A DNA stretch of 64,000 bases, from assembly GCF_020164455.1 (NCBI RefSeq), contig NZ_JAIQWW010000002.1, positions 186,001 to 250,000 of the forward strand, written 5' to 3'. Shown here in pieces: positions 46,333 through 54,575 of this stretch. The DNA comes from Phyllobacterium chamaecytisi. Its GTDB lineage: Bacteria; Pseudomonadota; Alphaproteobacteria; Rhizobiales; Rhizobiaceae. The notes under the pieces were generated by a model. It worked only from the letters and a program-made list of their open reading frames with translations. It was not told the DNA's origin and ran no database searches. Each line of letters begins with the position of its first letter. The stretch's first letter is position 1. A program made the position numbers and the translations under genes.

Positions 46333-47828
46333 TGACCACATTCTGGGACATCATCCACCTGCTGACCGAGACCCCACTCTTCTTCGTTGCCATTGGCGGG
46401 CTTACCTGGGGCATTCTTGGCGGTGCTCTGCCGGGCATATCCGCGTCCATCACCATGGCGCTCGTTCTTCCTTTCACTTACACGATGGACCCGGCTCAAG
46501 CGATTGCGCTCCTGGCATGCGTCTATATCGGTGCTGAATATGGCGGGTCGATCCCGGCTATTCTCATAAGAACGCCTGGAACCAACTCTTCCGCTGCTAC
46601 GGTGATCGACGGCTATGAAATGAATCGCCAGGGGCGTGCCGGAGAGGCACTCGGCATTTCGCTGATGTCGGGCGTCGTTGGAAGTCTCTTTGGACTAGCG
46701 ATGCTGATTTTGCTGACCGAGCCCTTATCCTGGCTGGCGCTGGCATTCACCCCGCCATCCTATTTCGGTCTCGGCATCCTCGGCCTCAGCGTCATCGCCT
46801 CCATGAGCGGAGGTTCATTGATCAAGGGCCTTGCAGCCGCGACCGTCGGATTGATGATCGCGACTGTCGGCACGGACCCGATCTCCGGCGTTACACGCTT
46901 CACCTTCGATATTCCCGATCTTCTTGGTGGTATTGAACCCGTACTTGTCATGGTTGGTCTGTTTGCACTTACCGAGCTCATGAGCCAATCCGGGTCGTCA
47001 ACCGTCCTGCAATTGAATGAGACGATCAGGATCAAGCTGCCAAGCTGGTCGATGATGAACAAGCTCAAGCGTTCGCAAACCATCGGCTGTATTCTTGGGT
47101 TGTTCGAGGGCCTGACCCCAGGTGGCGGTGGGTCCATCGCCGCGTTCATGTCCTACAACGAAGCAAAGCGCTGGTCGAAAACGCCGCAGCTTTTCGGCAA
47201 AGGCTCGGAGGAAGGCGTCGCAGCGCCGGAGGCCGCCAATAATACGGTGGCAAGTACCGCGCTGATCCCGCTGCTCAGCTTCGGCATCCCGAGCTCCAAT
47301 TCTACAGCCGTCCTGCTTGGCGGGTTGCTGATGCACGGGCTCATCCCTGGTCCGCGCCTGTTCGAGCAGAGCGCACAGGTCATCGACAGTATCTATGTCG
47401 GCTCGTTCATCGCTATTATTGCGCAGATTGGTGTTGGCATGATCATCCTGCCTGCCTGCATCTGGCTTGTTAACAGACCACGAGCCTATCGGGCGGGGTT
47501 CATTTTTGCCCTGATCCTGTCAGGCATCTTCACCCTGAATAACAGTCTGTTCGATCTCGGCATTGCACTTGCACTCGGCCTGGTTGGCTATCTTATGAGG
47601 ATCGCGGGATTCCCCGTGCTACCGATGATTCTCGGCGTCGTGCTCGGCCACATGGTGGAATCGAGCTATCGCCGTTCGCTCGTTCTGTCAGGCGGCGATC
47701 ACATGATATTCCTTCAGGATCCGATCGCCGTTTGCCTGCTGTCGATCGCTCTCATCTTCGTCGTCTTTTCGCTTAGCCGCGAATTCCGCGACGCCCGCAA
47801 GACCAAAATCGAGGAAGCGCATTCATGA
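46332..47828 (+). CDS. Tripartite tricarboxylate transporter large subunit (TctA family)
   Basis: 498-residue inner-membrane protein with about 10-12 segments. Family marks: GGALPGISASITMALVLPFTYTMDP, YIGAEYGGSIPAILIRTPGTNSSAATVIDG, FEGLTPGGGGSIAAFMSYNEAKRWSK. It uses the ion gradient to drive uptake of the acid delivered by the TctC protein. Coupled to its neighbours by overlaps at both ends. Confidence 0.95.
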   Translation: MTTFWDIIHLLTETPLFFVAIGGLTWGILGGALPGISASITMALVLPFTYTMDPAQAIALLACVYIGAEYGGSIPAILIRTPGTNSSAATVIDGYEMNRQGRAGEALGISLMSGVVGSLFGLAMLILLTEPLSWLALAFTPPSYFGLGILGLSVIASMSGGSLIKGLAAATVGLMIATVGTDPISGVTRFTFDIPDLLGGIEPVLVMVGLFALTELMSQSGSSTVLQLNETIRIKLPSWSMMNKLKRSQTIGCILGLFEGLTPGGGGSIAAFMSYNEAKRWSKTPQLFGKGSEEGVAAPEAANNTVASTALIPLLSFGIPSSNSTAVLLGGLLMHGLIPGPRLFEQSAQVIDSIYVGSFIAIIAQIGVGMIILPACIWLVNRPRAYRAGFIFALILSGIFTLNNSLFDLGIALALGLVGYLMRIAGFPVLPMILGVVLGHMVESSYRRSLVLSGGDHMIFLQDPIAVCLLSIALIFVVFSLSREFRDARKTKIEEAHS

Positions 47829-49195
47829 ACCATTCCGTCCCGACATCGACGCCTGTGGCGGTCAAACTGGCCGCCTTTGCCGAGGAGGCCGCGCCACCAT
47901 CTGCGGTCGCTGATGTCTGCCGTCGCCTGATATTCGATATTATCGGTCTTTCCATCGCTGCAAGACACACGGACTATGTCCGCGCCGCGCTTGCCAGTGC
48001 AGTGGATGAAGGGTCGTGCACGGCCTATGGTCACGATCGCGGCCTTGGGCTTTACGATGCCGCGCTCGTCAATGGTACAGCCGCCCACGGAGAAGACTAT
48101 GACGACACTTTTGAAGGCGGGCCCATCCACGCCGGCGCGGTAATCGTCTCGGCTGTTCTGGCGATCGCCGAAAAACGCGGTCTCGATGGCAAGGCAGTGA
48201 TGCGCGGCATCGCGGTTGGTTCCGAATTGATGTGCCGGATGAGCCTCGTTGCACCGCAGGCGACCCACAAGGCCGGCTTCCACCCCACTGCAATATTTGG
48301 TGCTCCCGCCGCCGCCGCCGCCGTTGGTGCGGCACTCGGTCTCGACGCTGCAACGATCGGCAGAGCGCTCGGCATTTCCGGCAGTCTCGCGTCCGGCATC
48401 ATCGAGTATCTCGCCGATGGCAGTTCGACCAAGCGCCTGCATGCCGGGGCTGCGGCACAGGCCGGGTTGCGCGCTGCCCTTCTTGCAGAAGGAGGGTTCA
48501 CCGGACCTATCACGGTCTTCGATGGTTCGCACGGCTTCTACAAGGCCTTTGCTCCGTCGAAGACGCCAGATTTCGCACCGCTGCTTGATGGTCTGGGCAA
48601 AACCTGGATCCTGGAGACGCTGGCTTTCAAGCCTTACGCGTGCGGGACCATGACGCAGCCCTTTATCGACTGCGCGAGAAAGCTGGCAGCTGCTGGCGTG
48701 CTACCGGCGGATATTGTTTCCATCACTTGCAAGGTAGGTGAGGGCACTGTTCATCGCCTGTGGGAACCACTCGCTGAAAAGCACCGGCCACCCAATGGCT
48801 ATGCCGGCAAATTCTCCACTCCCTTCTGCATGGCAGTCGGTTTCCTCGACGGTGAGGCGGGTCTCGGGCAGTTTACCAATGAACGTGTCAAGGACCCGGA
48901 GGTGCGGGCACTTGCCGCCAGGATCTCCTACGAAATCGATCCTAACGATCCTTATCCCAAAAACTTCACCGGCCACCTCAAGGCAACCCTAAAGGACGGA
49001 ACCGTCCACGAGTTCAGGCAGCCGTACATGCGCGGCGGCGCACATGAACCATTGCCGGATGCCGAACTGGCTTCCAAGTTCGAGGCCAATTTGCGGTTCG
49101 GCGGCTTTGACAGCGGCAAGATCGCAGCATTGCGTGACACCCTCAATCAGATAGCAGAGGGTCGCAAAGTCGATTTGAGGGCGGCGCGGGCATGA
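47825..49195 (+). CDS. MmgE/PrpD family protein 2
   Basis: 456-residue member of the same family but a different branch from copies 1 and 3: HGEDYDDTFEGGPIHAGAV, HKAGFHPTAIFGAPAAAAA, STKRLHAGAAAQAG and FKPYACGTMTQPFIDC replace the corresponding blocks. Starts inside the TctA end (ATGA overlap), ends inside the SDR start (ATGA overlap). Its distinct active-site blocks suggest it does a different step from copies 1 and 3. Confidence 0.9.
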   Translation: MNHSVPTSTPVAVKLAAFAEEAAPPSAVADVCRRLIFDIIGLSIAARHTDYVRAALASAVDEGSCTAYGHDRGLGLYDAALVNGTAAHGEDYDDTFEGGPIHAGAVIVSAVLAIAEKRGLDGKAVMRGIAVGSELMCRMSLVAPQATHKAGFHPTAIFGAPAAAAAVGAALGLDAATIGRALGISGSLASGIIEYLADGSSTKRLHAGAAAQAGLRAALLAEGGFTGPITVFDGSHGFYKAFAPSKTPDFAPLLDGLGKTWILETLAFKPYACGTMTQPFIDCARKLAAAGVLPADIVSITCKVGEGTVHRLWEPLAEKHRPPNGYAGKFSTPFCMAVGFLDGEAGLGQFTNERVKDPEVRALAARISYEIDPNDPYPKNFTGHLKATLKDGTVHEFRQPYMRGGAHEPLPDAELASKFEANLRFGGFDSGKIAALRDTLNQIAEGRKVDLRAARA

Positions 49196-49956
49196 GCAAG
49201 GACAATCGTGAACTCAAGGGCCGTGTAGCATTGGTAACGGGCGCATCGCGCAATATCGGACGCGCTATCGCGCTTGCGCTGGCCGAGGCAGGTGCTTCAA
49301 TCGCCATCGTCGCAAGGTCTGATCAAGCAGCGGCCGAATCCGTGGCGCGTGAAGTAGAGACGCAGGGTAGCCGGGCAATTGTGCTTCTCGGCGACGTGGC
49401 GCAAGAGGCCGATGCGGAGCGGCTCGTCGGCAAGACTGTGGAAGTTCTGGGTCGTCTCGATCTTCTCGTCAACAATGCAGCCATCCGGCGGGAGGCTCCA
49501 GTCGAGAAGTTGTCTTTCACCGACTGGCGCGAAGTCATGGGTGTGACGCTGGACGGAGCGTTCCTGATGAGCCGCGCTGCAATCCCCCATCTGATCGCAG
49601 GCGAGGGGGGAGCAATCGTCAATATCGGTGGTCTTACCGCCTATACCGGGGCGACGAACCGCGCCCACGTCATTTCAGCCAAGGCCGGGCTCGATGGGTT
49701 CACCAAGGCCTTGGCGCATGAGCTTGGTCCGCGGGGCGTTACCGTGAACCTGGTCTCGCCCGGAATGATCGATACCAATCGCGCACATACCTCATCCGGA
49801 GGCGAGCCGGCGCACCATAATACGACGCGTACACTGGTCGGCCGGCGCGGCACACCTGAAGAAGTTGCGGCGGCCGTGCGCTATCTTGCCAGCCCGGCAG
49901 GCCGCTTCGTGACGGGACAAACAATGCATGTGAACGGTGGGGCTTTCCTGCCCTGA
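49192..49956 (+). CDS. SDR-family oxidoreductase
   Basis: 254-residue short-chain dehydrogenase: TGASRNIGRAIA at the N-terminus (Asn in place of the usual Gly), NNAAIR, catalytic Ser position occupied in NIGGLTAYTGATNRAHVISAK, where the strict YxxxK reading is replaced by H-V-I-S-A-K with Tyr several residues earlier. This is an atypical active site, so oxidoreductase activity should not be assumed. Last tightly coupled gene of the transport operon. Confidence 0.8.
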   Translation: MSKDNRELKGRVALVTGASRNIGRAIALALAEAGASIAIVARSDQAAAESVAREVETQGSRAIVLLGDVAQEADAERLVGKTVEVLGRLDLLVNNAAIRREAPVEKLSFTDWREVMGVTLDGAFLMSRAAIPHLIAGEGGAIVNIGGLTAYTGATNRAHVISAKAGLDGFTKALAHELGPRGVTVNLVSPGMIDTNRAHTSSGGEPAHHNTTRTLVGRRGTPEEVAAAVRYLASPAGRFVTGQTMHVNGGAFLP

Positions 49957-50092
49957 AGCGCGGTGCGGAGTGGTCACGACAATATGTGCTGAACACGTGA
50001 AATTGCCGGTTGACTAACGCCAGCAGGAGACCCAAGACGAGATCAGCGCGTATCAAGTTAGAGTCGTTCAGCCCAAGCAACGGACACAACCC

Positions 50093-50653
50093 TTGACTTC
50101 TCCAGTCCCTGCCTCTCCGCTAGAAACACCACGCCTTCGGTCTCTCTTTCTCCTCTGCTTCAAGATCGGTGTCTTGAGTTTCGGTGGAGGCCTCAGCGGC
50201 TGGCTCTACAGGGAGTTCGTCCTCAGCAAGCGCTGGATCGACGAAGAGGATTTCTCAAGCAGTCTGGCGATTTCGCAAATGCTGCCTGGTGCGAATGTGG
50301 TCAATCTGGTCATCTGCATGGGTGAACAGTTGCGCGGGCCTGTGGGCGCCTTAACCTGCGTTCTTGGTTTTCTTGTCGGTCCGTTCTTTGCGGTCGTGGG
50401 TCTTTGCCAGTTGTTCGATGCCCTTGCTGGCTATCCCTTGCTGCCGGTGATTTCGGACGGCGTGGCCTTCGCTGCAATGGGCCTCTTGATCATCATGTGT
50501 GTTCATGGCGTTCGCAGGGCGATGCGATTTCCTCCATCCATTGTTACCATTGCGGTGACGGCGATACTTGTCGGGATTTTCCGCTTTCCCCTCATCCCCG
50601 TTGCCTGCGTCATCGCCCCGATCAGTGTCGCTCTGGCCTGGCGGAGAATCTGA
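50093..50653 (+). CDS. Chromate transporter, short ChrA-type half (first)
   Basis: 186-residue membrane protein of the CHR family (single-domain short form). FKIGVLSFGGGLSGWLYREFV is the standard first block; QMLPGANVVNLVICMG and FLVGPFFAVVGLC follow. In short-chain CHR pairs two such proteins form the exporter of chromate or another oxyanion. Starts at a TTG (50093), as no ATG or GTG is in frame. The stop is one base from the next GTG. Confidence 0.85.
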   Translation: MTSPVPASPLETPRLRSLFLLCFKIGVLSFGGGLSGWLYREFVLSKRWIDEEDFSSSLAISQMLPGANVVNLVICMGEQLRGPVGALTCVLGFLVGPFFAVVGLCQLFDALAGYPLLPVISDGVAFAAMGLLIIMCVHGVRRAMRFPPSIVTIAVTAILVGIFRFPLIPVACVIAPISVALAWRRI

Positions 50654-50654
50654 A

Positions 50655-51209
50655 GTGCGTTTCGATACCCTCGTTGCGATCGCTCTGGTGTTCATCCCTT
50701 TTTCGCTCACCTCGATCGGCGGCGGCGCAGCGATTGTCGCCGGTATCCAGCATGAAACAGTCACTGTTCATGCCTGGGTGAATTCTCGCGAATTTCTCGA
50801 CCTGTTCGCAGTGTCGCGTGCCGCTCCCGGGCCTGGAATGATGCTAGCTACCGTGATTGGCTGGAAGGTCGCTGGCTGGCTCGGCGCGTTCGTGGCGACG
50901 CTGGCCCTCTTCGTTCCATCATCGCTGCTATGCTATTCCGTCTTCAAGTTGACAAACCATCATCGCGACAAGAAATGGCACCGCGCCATGCGGGAGGGTT
51001 TGGCGCCGGTCGGTATCGGCTTGATTATCGCCGGCGTGTTGTCCTTGTTCCGGCTGGCCGATGGAGGGGTCACAGCCTTTGTAATCGCCGGGCTTTCAGG
51101 CGTGATCCTATACTTTGCGCCAAGGTTTCCGGTCTTGGGCGTGCTGGCGCTTGGTGGCCTTGCGGCTATGTTGGCATCGACATTGAGTACCTGGGTTTCA
51201 AGCCTGTAA
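50655..51209 (+). CDS. Chromate transporter, short ChrA-type half (second)
   Basis: 184-residue partner: FIPFSLTSIGGGAAIVAGIQHETV at the start and FAVSRAAPGPGMMLATVIGWKVAG are the CHR-family blocks. GTG start at 50655 just after the first half. The gene ends 12 bases inside the end of the convergent PdxA-like gene. The link of a CHR pair to this catabolic locus is unusual; it may export an acid instead of chromate. Confidence 0.85.
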   Translation: MRFDTLVAIALVFIPFSLTSIGGGAAIVAGIQHETVTVHAWVNSREFLDLFAVSRAAPGPGMMLATVIGWKVAGWLGAFVATLALFVPSSLLCYSVFKLTNHHRDKKWHRAMREGLAPVGIGLIIAGVLSLFRLADGGVTAFVIAGLSGVILYFAPRFPVLGVLALGGLAAMLASTLSTWVSSL

Positions 51210-52220
51210 CGCCTTGAGCCGTTTGAACTGGACCAGCCTGCTTGCCAGGTTGATGGCGTTTTCAAACGCGCCTGTATCTGCCACGCCTTTGCCGGCGATA
51301 TCAAACGCTGTCCCGTGCGCGGGAGTTGTGAAAACGGTATCGAGGCCAGCAGTTACGGTCACACCCCGATTGAATCCGCGCATCTTCGTCGCGATCTGGC
51401 CCTGGTCATGATACATGGAAAGAACGCCGTCATAATCTCCGGCAAAAGCCTTGAGATAGACTGTATCGGACGGGAAGGGACCCTCGCAGTTGATGCCCTT
51501 CGCTGCCATGGCTTGAACAGCCGGGCGAATGATCTCGATTTCCTCGGTTCCGAACAGACCGCCTTCGCCGCCGTGTGGATTGAGCGCGGCGACGGCAAGC
51601 CGTGGAGACTCGATACCCGCCTTCTTCATCATCGTCGTCGCCAGAACAATTGCATCTTCGATTGCCGGGCGGTTGATCTGCTCGACCGCCTGTCTGAGCG
51701 AAACATGCGATGTGACGCGGGACATCCACTGATTGTCGAGCACATTCATCTCGCTGAAATAGCCCTTGTGGCCGAGCAGATGAGCGAACATCTTGTGCTC
51801 GTCGGGAAATTTCCATCCGCCATCATACATGGCGCGTTTGTTGAGCGGTGCGAAGGAAACCGCGTCGACCTCACCGGCCTTGGCGAAATCGATTGCCCGT
51901 GACAATGTCTCACCGGTTACGCGACCGGATTCCGCGCTGCCGACCCCGGGTGCATAAAGTGCGGGATCCGTATTGGCGAGATCGACGAGAGGAACAGCAT
52001 CATCAGACCAGTCGATCGCAGCAGGGGATGTATAGCGCTTATAGACGACTGATACGCCTGCCTGTTGCATTCCGACATCGATGACCCGTGCATCGCCAAC
52101 GACCACGATGCGGGCGGTGCCCGACATCCGCCGGTCGTGCAAAATTCGCGCGGTTTGCTCCGGACCAATCCCGGTGCAGTCGCCGGGTGTCAGGGCAATG
52201 ATCGGCAGCTCTGATTTCAT
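51198..52220 (-). CDS. PdxA-family 4-phospho-dehydrogenase homologue
   Basis: 340-residue protein of the PdxA family (4-hydroxythreonine-4-phosphate dehydrogenase). Blocks: IALTPGDCTGIGPEQTARIL, NPHGGEGGLFGTEEIEII, GPFPSDTVYLKAFAGDYDGVLSMYHDQGQIATK and TPAHGTAFDIAGKGVA. PdxA2-type copies in catabolic loci act on sugar-acid phosphates (threonate or erythronate) rather than on vitamin B6 synthesis; here it is last of a three-gene operon with two tartrate-type dehydrogenases. The usual partner kinase (DUF1537) is not nearby. Start coupled to the upstream stop (ATGA). Confidence 0.9.
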   Translation of the reverse strand: MKSELPIIALTPGDCTGIGPEQTARILHDRRMSGTARIVVVGDARVIDVGMQQAGVSVVYKRYTSPAAIDWSDDAVPLVDLANTDPALYAPGVGSAESGRVTGETLSRAIDFAKAGEVDAVSFAPLNKRAMYDGGWKFPDEHKMFAHLLGHKGYFSEMNVLDNQWMSRVTSHVSLRQAVEQINRPAIEDAIVLATTMMKKAGIESPRLAVAALNPHGGEGGLFGTEEIEIIRPAVQAMAAKGINCEGPFPSDTVYLKAFAGDYDGVLSMYHDQGQIATKMRGFNRGVTVTAGLDTVFTTPAHGTAFDIAGKGVADTGAFENAINLASRLVQFKRLKALQA

Positions 52221-53320
52221 GATGCCCTCGACGCGTTGGAATTGGATGAGGAAAGCGCCTCCGCCACCGCCCTGCCACACGTGATCGTGTTGGCGGTGCC
52301 GCCGAGATCGCCGGTCCGTGAAGAGGGATCGGCGAGGACGGCCTCGATTGCGTCTATGATAGCTGCCGCCGCCTGCGGGTGACCGAGATGTTCCAGCATC
52401 ATGGCTCCCGCCCAGATTTGCCCGATCGGGTTGGCGATGCCCTTGCCGGCGATATCGGGCGCCGAACCATGAACCGGCTCGAACAGCGACGGAAAATTGC
52501 GCTCCGGGTTAATGTTGCCGGAAGGCGCGATGCCGATGGTTCCCGTGCAGGCGGGGCCAAGGTCCGAGAGGATATCGCCGAAAAGATTGGATGCCACGAC
52601 GACATCGAAACGATCGGGGTTGAGCACGAAGTGCGCGCAAAGAATATCGATGTGATACTTGTCCCAGCGCACGTTGGCGTAGGACTTCGCCATCTCTTCC
52701 ACCCGCTCGTCCCAATAGGGCATGGTGATCGAAATGCCGTTGGATTTTGTCGCTGACGTCAGGTGTTTCTTGCCTCGGCTCTGAGCGAGATCGAAGGCAA
52801 AACGGAGAATCCGATCGACGCCGATGCGGCTCATCACCGTCTCCTGAACGACGATCTCCCGCTCCGTTCCAGGATACATCTTGCCGCCGATCGAAGAATA
52901 TTCGCCCTCGGTGTTTTCCCGGACGACAAAGAAATCGATATCGCCCGGCTTGCGACCTGCCAATGGTGACGGCACTCCCGGCATAAGCCGCACGGGGCGC
53001 AGGTTCACATATTGGTCGAATTCGCGCCGAAACTGCAGGAGCGAACCCCATAGGGAAATATGGTCGGGCACAGTCTCCGGCCAGCCAACGGCGCCGAAGA
53101 AGATCGCGTCATGGCCGCCGATCTGCGCCTTCCAGTCCTCGGGCATCATGCGGCCGTGCTTCGCGTAATAGTCGCACGAGGCAAAGTCGAACGTGTCGAA
53201 CTTCAGATCGAGGTCGAATTTGTCCGCGGCCGTTTCGAGGACGCGCAATCCTTCCGGGACTACCTCTTTTCCGATGCCGTCGCCGGCAATCACCGCAATC
53301 TTGAGACTGTTGGCTGGCAT
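52217..53320 (-). CDS. Tartrate dehydrogenase/decarboxylase (TtuC-like)
   Basis: 367-residue NAD-linked beta-decarboxylating dehydrogenase, family of isopropylmalate, isocitrate and tartrate/D-malate dehydrogenases. VIAGDGIGKEVVPEGLRVL, VRENTEGEYSSIGGKMYPG and SNLFGDILSDLGPACTGTIG are typical for TtuC. The catalytic Lys lies in TSATKSNGI, and the NAD-loop block is EPVHGSAPDIAGKGIANPIG. Likely acts on tartrate, D-malate or a related hydroxy acid. Confidence 0.92.
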   Translation of the reverse strand: MPANSLKIAVIAGDGIGKEVVPEGLRVLETAADKFDLDLKFDTFDFASCDYYAKHGRMMPEDWKAQIGGHDAIFFGAVGWPETVPDHISLWGSLLQFRREFDQYVNLRPVRLMPGVPSPLAGRKPGDIDFFVVRENTEGEYSSIGGKMYPGTEREIVVQETVMSRIGVDRILRFAFDLAQSRGKKHLTSATKSNGISITMPYWDERVEEMAKSYANVRWDKYHIDILCAHFVLNPDRFDVVVASNLFGDILSDLGPACTGTIGIAPSGNINPERNFPSLFEPVHGSAPDIAGKGIANPIGQIWAGAMMLEHLGHPQAAAAIIDAIEAVLADPSSRTGDLGGTANTITCGRAVAEALSSSNSNASRAS

Positions 53321-53332
53321 CTTGTTTCCTTC

Positions 53333-54409
53333 CTACTCGTTGTCGCCGAGGATGGCCGCACAGACCGCATCGGTGACCATGTCCGTCGTTGCATTGCCGC
53401 GAAGGTCCGGTGTGTGCAGTGCCGGGTCAGCAGTGACCCGTTCGATGGCGCGCATAAGCCTGGCCGCGGCCGTGGGCTCGCCGAGATGTTCGAGCATCAT
53501 GACCGCCGACCAGAATGTCCCCACCGGGTTAGCGATCCCCTTGCCGGTGATATCAAACGCCGAGCCATGGATGGGTTCGAACATCGAAGGAAAACGTCCT
53601 TCGGGATTCAGGTTAGCGGTTGGCGCAATGCCGATCGATCCGGCGAGTGCGGCGGCTAGGTCAGAGAGAATATCGGCATGAAGGTTTGTAGCGACAATCG
53701 TATCGAGCGATCGCGGGTTGAGCGTCATGCGTACGGTCATTGCGTCGACCAGCATCTTGTCCCAGGTAACATCGGGAAAATCGCTTGCAACCTCTCGGGC
53801 GATCTCATCCCATAATACCATGCCATGGCGCTGGGCGTTCGATTTGGTGACGACGGTCAGGAGCTTGCGCGGCCGCGATTGCGCGAGCTGGAAAGCAAAG
53901 CGCATGATGCGGGAAACGCCAGCACGCGTGAAGATCGAGACTTCCGTCGCCACCTCTTCCGGCAAGCCCCGGTGCGAGCGGCCACCCTGGCCGGCATATT
54001 CCCCCTCGGAATTCTCGCGAACGATTACCCAATCGAGATCCTCGGCAGTAACACCCCGTAACGGGCTTTCGATGCCCGGCAGAATACGGGTCGGGCGTAC
54101 ATTGGCGTATTGGTCGAAAGGCTGGCAAATGGCGAGGCGCAGGCCCCATAGCGTCAAGTGGTCAGGAACATCGGGCGCACCCACTGCACCGAAATAGATA
54201 GCGTCGAAGGCTTTCAATTTGTCGATGCCGCCCTCGGGCATCAGGACACCATTCGCCTTGTAGAAATCCGATCCCCAAGGGAAATTATCGACATCGACAG
54301 TAAAATTGCCATCGCGGGTTGCGCAGGCATCAAGGACACGAAGCCCGGCGGCAACAACCTCCTTGCCAATACCGTCGCCCGGAATGGCTGCAATCTTGTG
54401 TGTCTTCAT
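53333..54409 (-). CDS. Isocitrate/isopropylmalate/tartrate dehydrogenase family protein 2
   Basis: 358-residue paralogue: AIPGDGIGKEVVAAGLRVLDAC, VRENSEGEYAGQGGRSHRG, VVTKSNAQRHGMVLWDE and EPIHGSAFDITGKGIANPVG. The last differs from the usual SAPDIAG (SAFDITG), and the substrate-binding helix differs from the first copy, so the two are probably not redundant. ATG at 54409 with AAGGAG; 12 bases before the next gene. Heads the left-running operon controlled by the motif at 54494. Confidence 0.9.
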   Translation of the reverse strand: MKTHKIAAIPGDGIGKEVVAAGLRVLDACATRDGNFTVDVDNFPWGSDFYKANGVLMPEGGIDKLKAFDAIYFGAVGAPDVPDHLTLWGLRLAICQPFDQYANVRPTRILPGIESPLRGVTAEDLDWVIVRENSEGEYAGQGGRSHRGLPEEVATEVSIFTRAGVSRIMRFAFQLAQSRPRKLLTVVTKSNAQRHGMVLWDEIAREVASDFPDVTWDKMLVDAMTVRMTLNPRSLDTIVATNLHADILSDLAAALAGSIGIAPTANLNPEGRFPSMFEPIHGSAFDITGKGIANPVGTFWSAVMMLEHLGEPTAAARLMRAIERVTADPALHTPDLRGNATTDMVTDAVCAAILGDNE

Positions 54410-54477
54410 TGATTGACTCCTTGGCGGCGCATTTGGCAATTCCGTTTCCATATACTCGGATGACGATTTTTTTCATG

Positions 54478-54508
54478 ATTGTCAATTATAAATTGTTGAC
54501 AATTTACA
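54478..54508. promoter_or_regulatory. GntR-type operator between dehydrogenase and hydrolase genes
   Basis: TGTTGACAATTTACA (54494-54508) is identical to the second copy at 43269. A second half-site upstream makes an inverted repeat TTGTCAA-N10-TTGACAA (54479-54502). It lies in the 166-base divergent region between the gene starting at 54409 (leftwards) and the hydrolase at 54576 (rightwards), so it can control both. Confidence 0.75.
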
Positions 54509-54575
54509 GAAATGGGCATGACGTGATCTCCAGGATATCCTGCATGATTGATAGCAAGCGAGAAGGAGAAATGCG

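Noticed and set aside
44887-46341. A 484-codon minus-strand frame opposite TctC/TctB
   Set aside because: TctC motifs, signal peptide, intercistronic hairpin and ribosome sites all support the plus strand.
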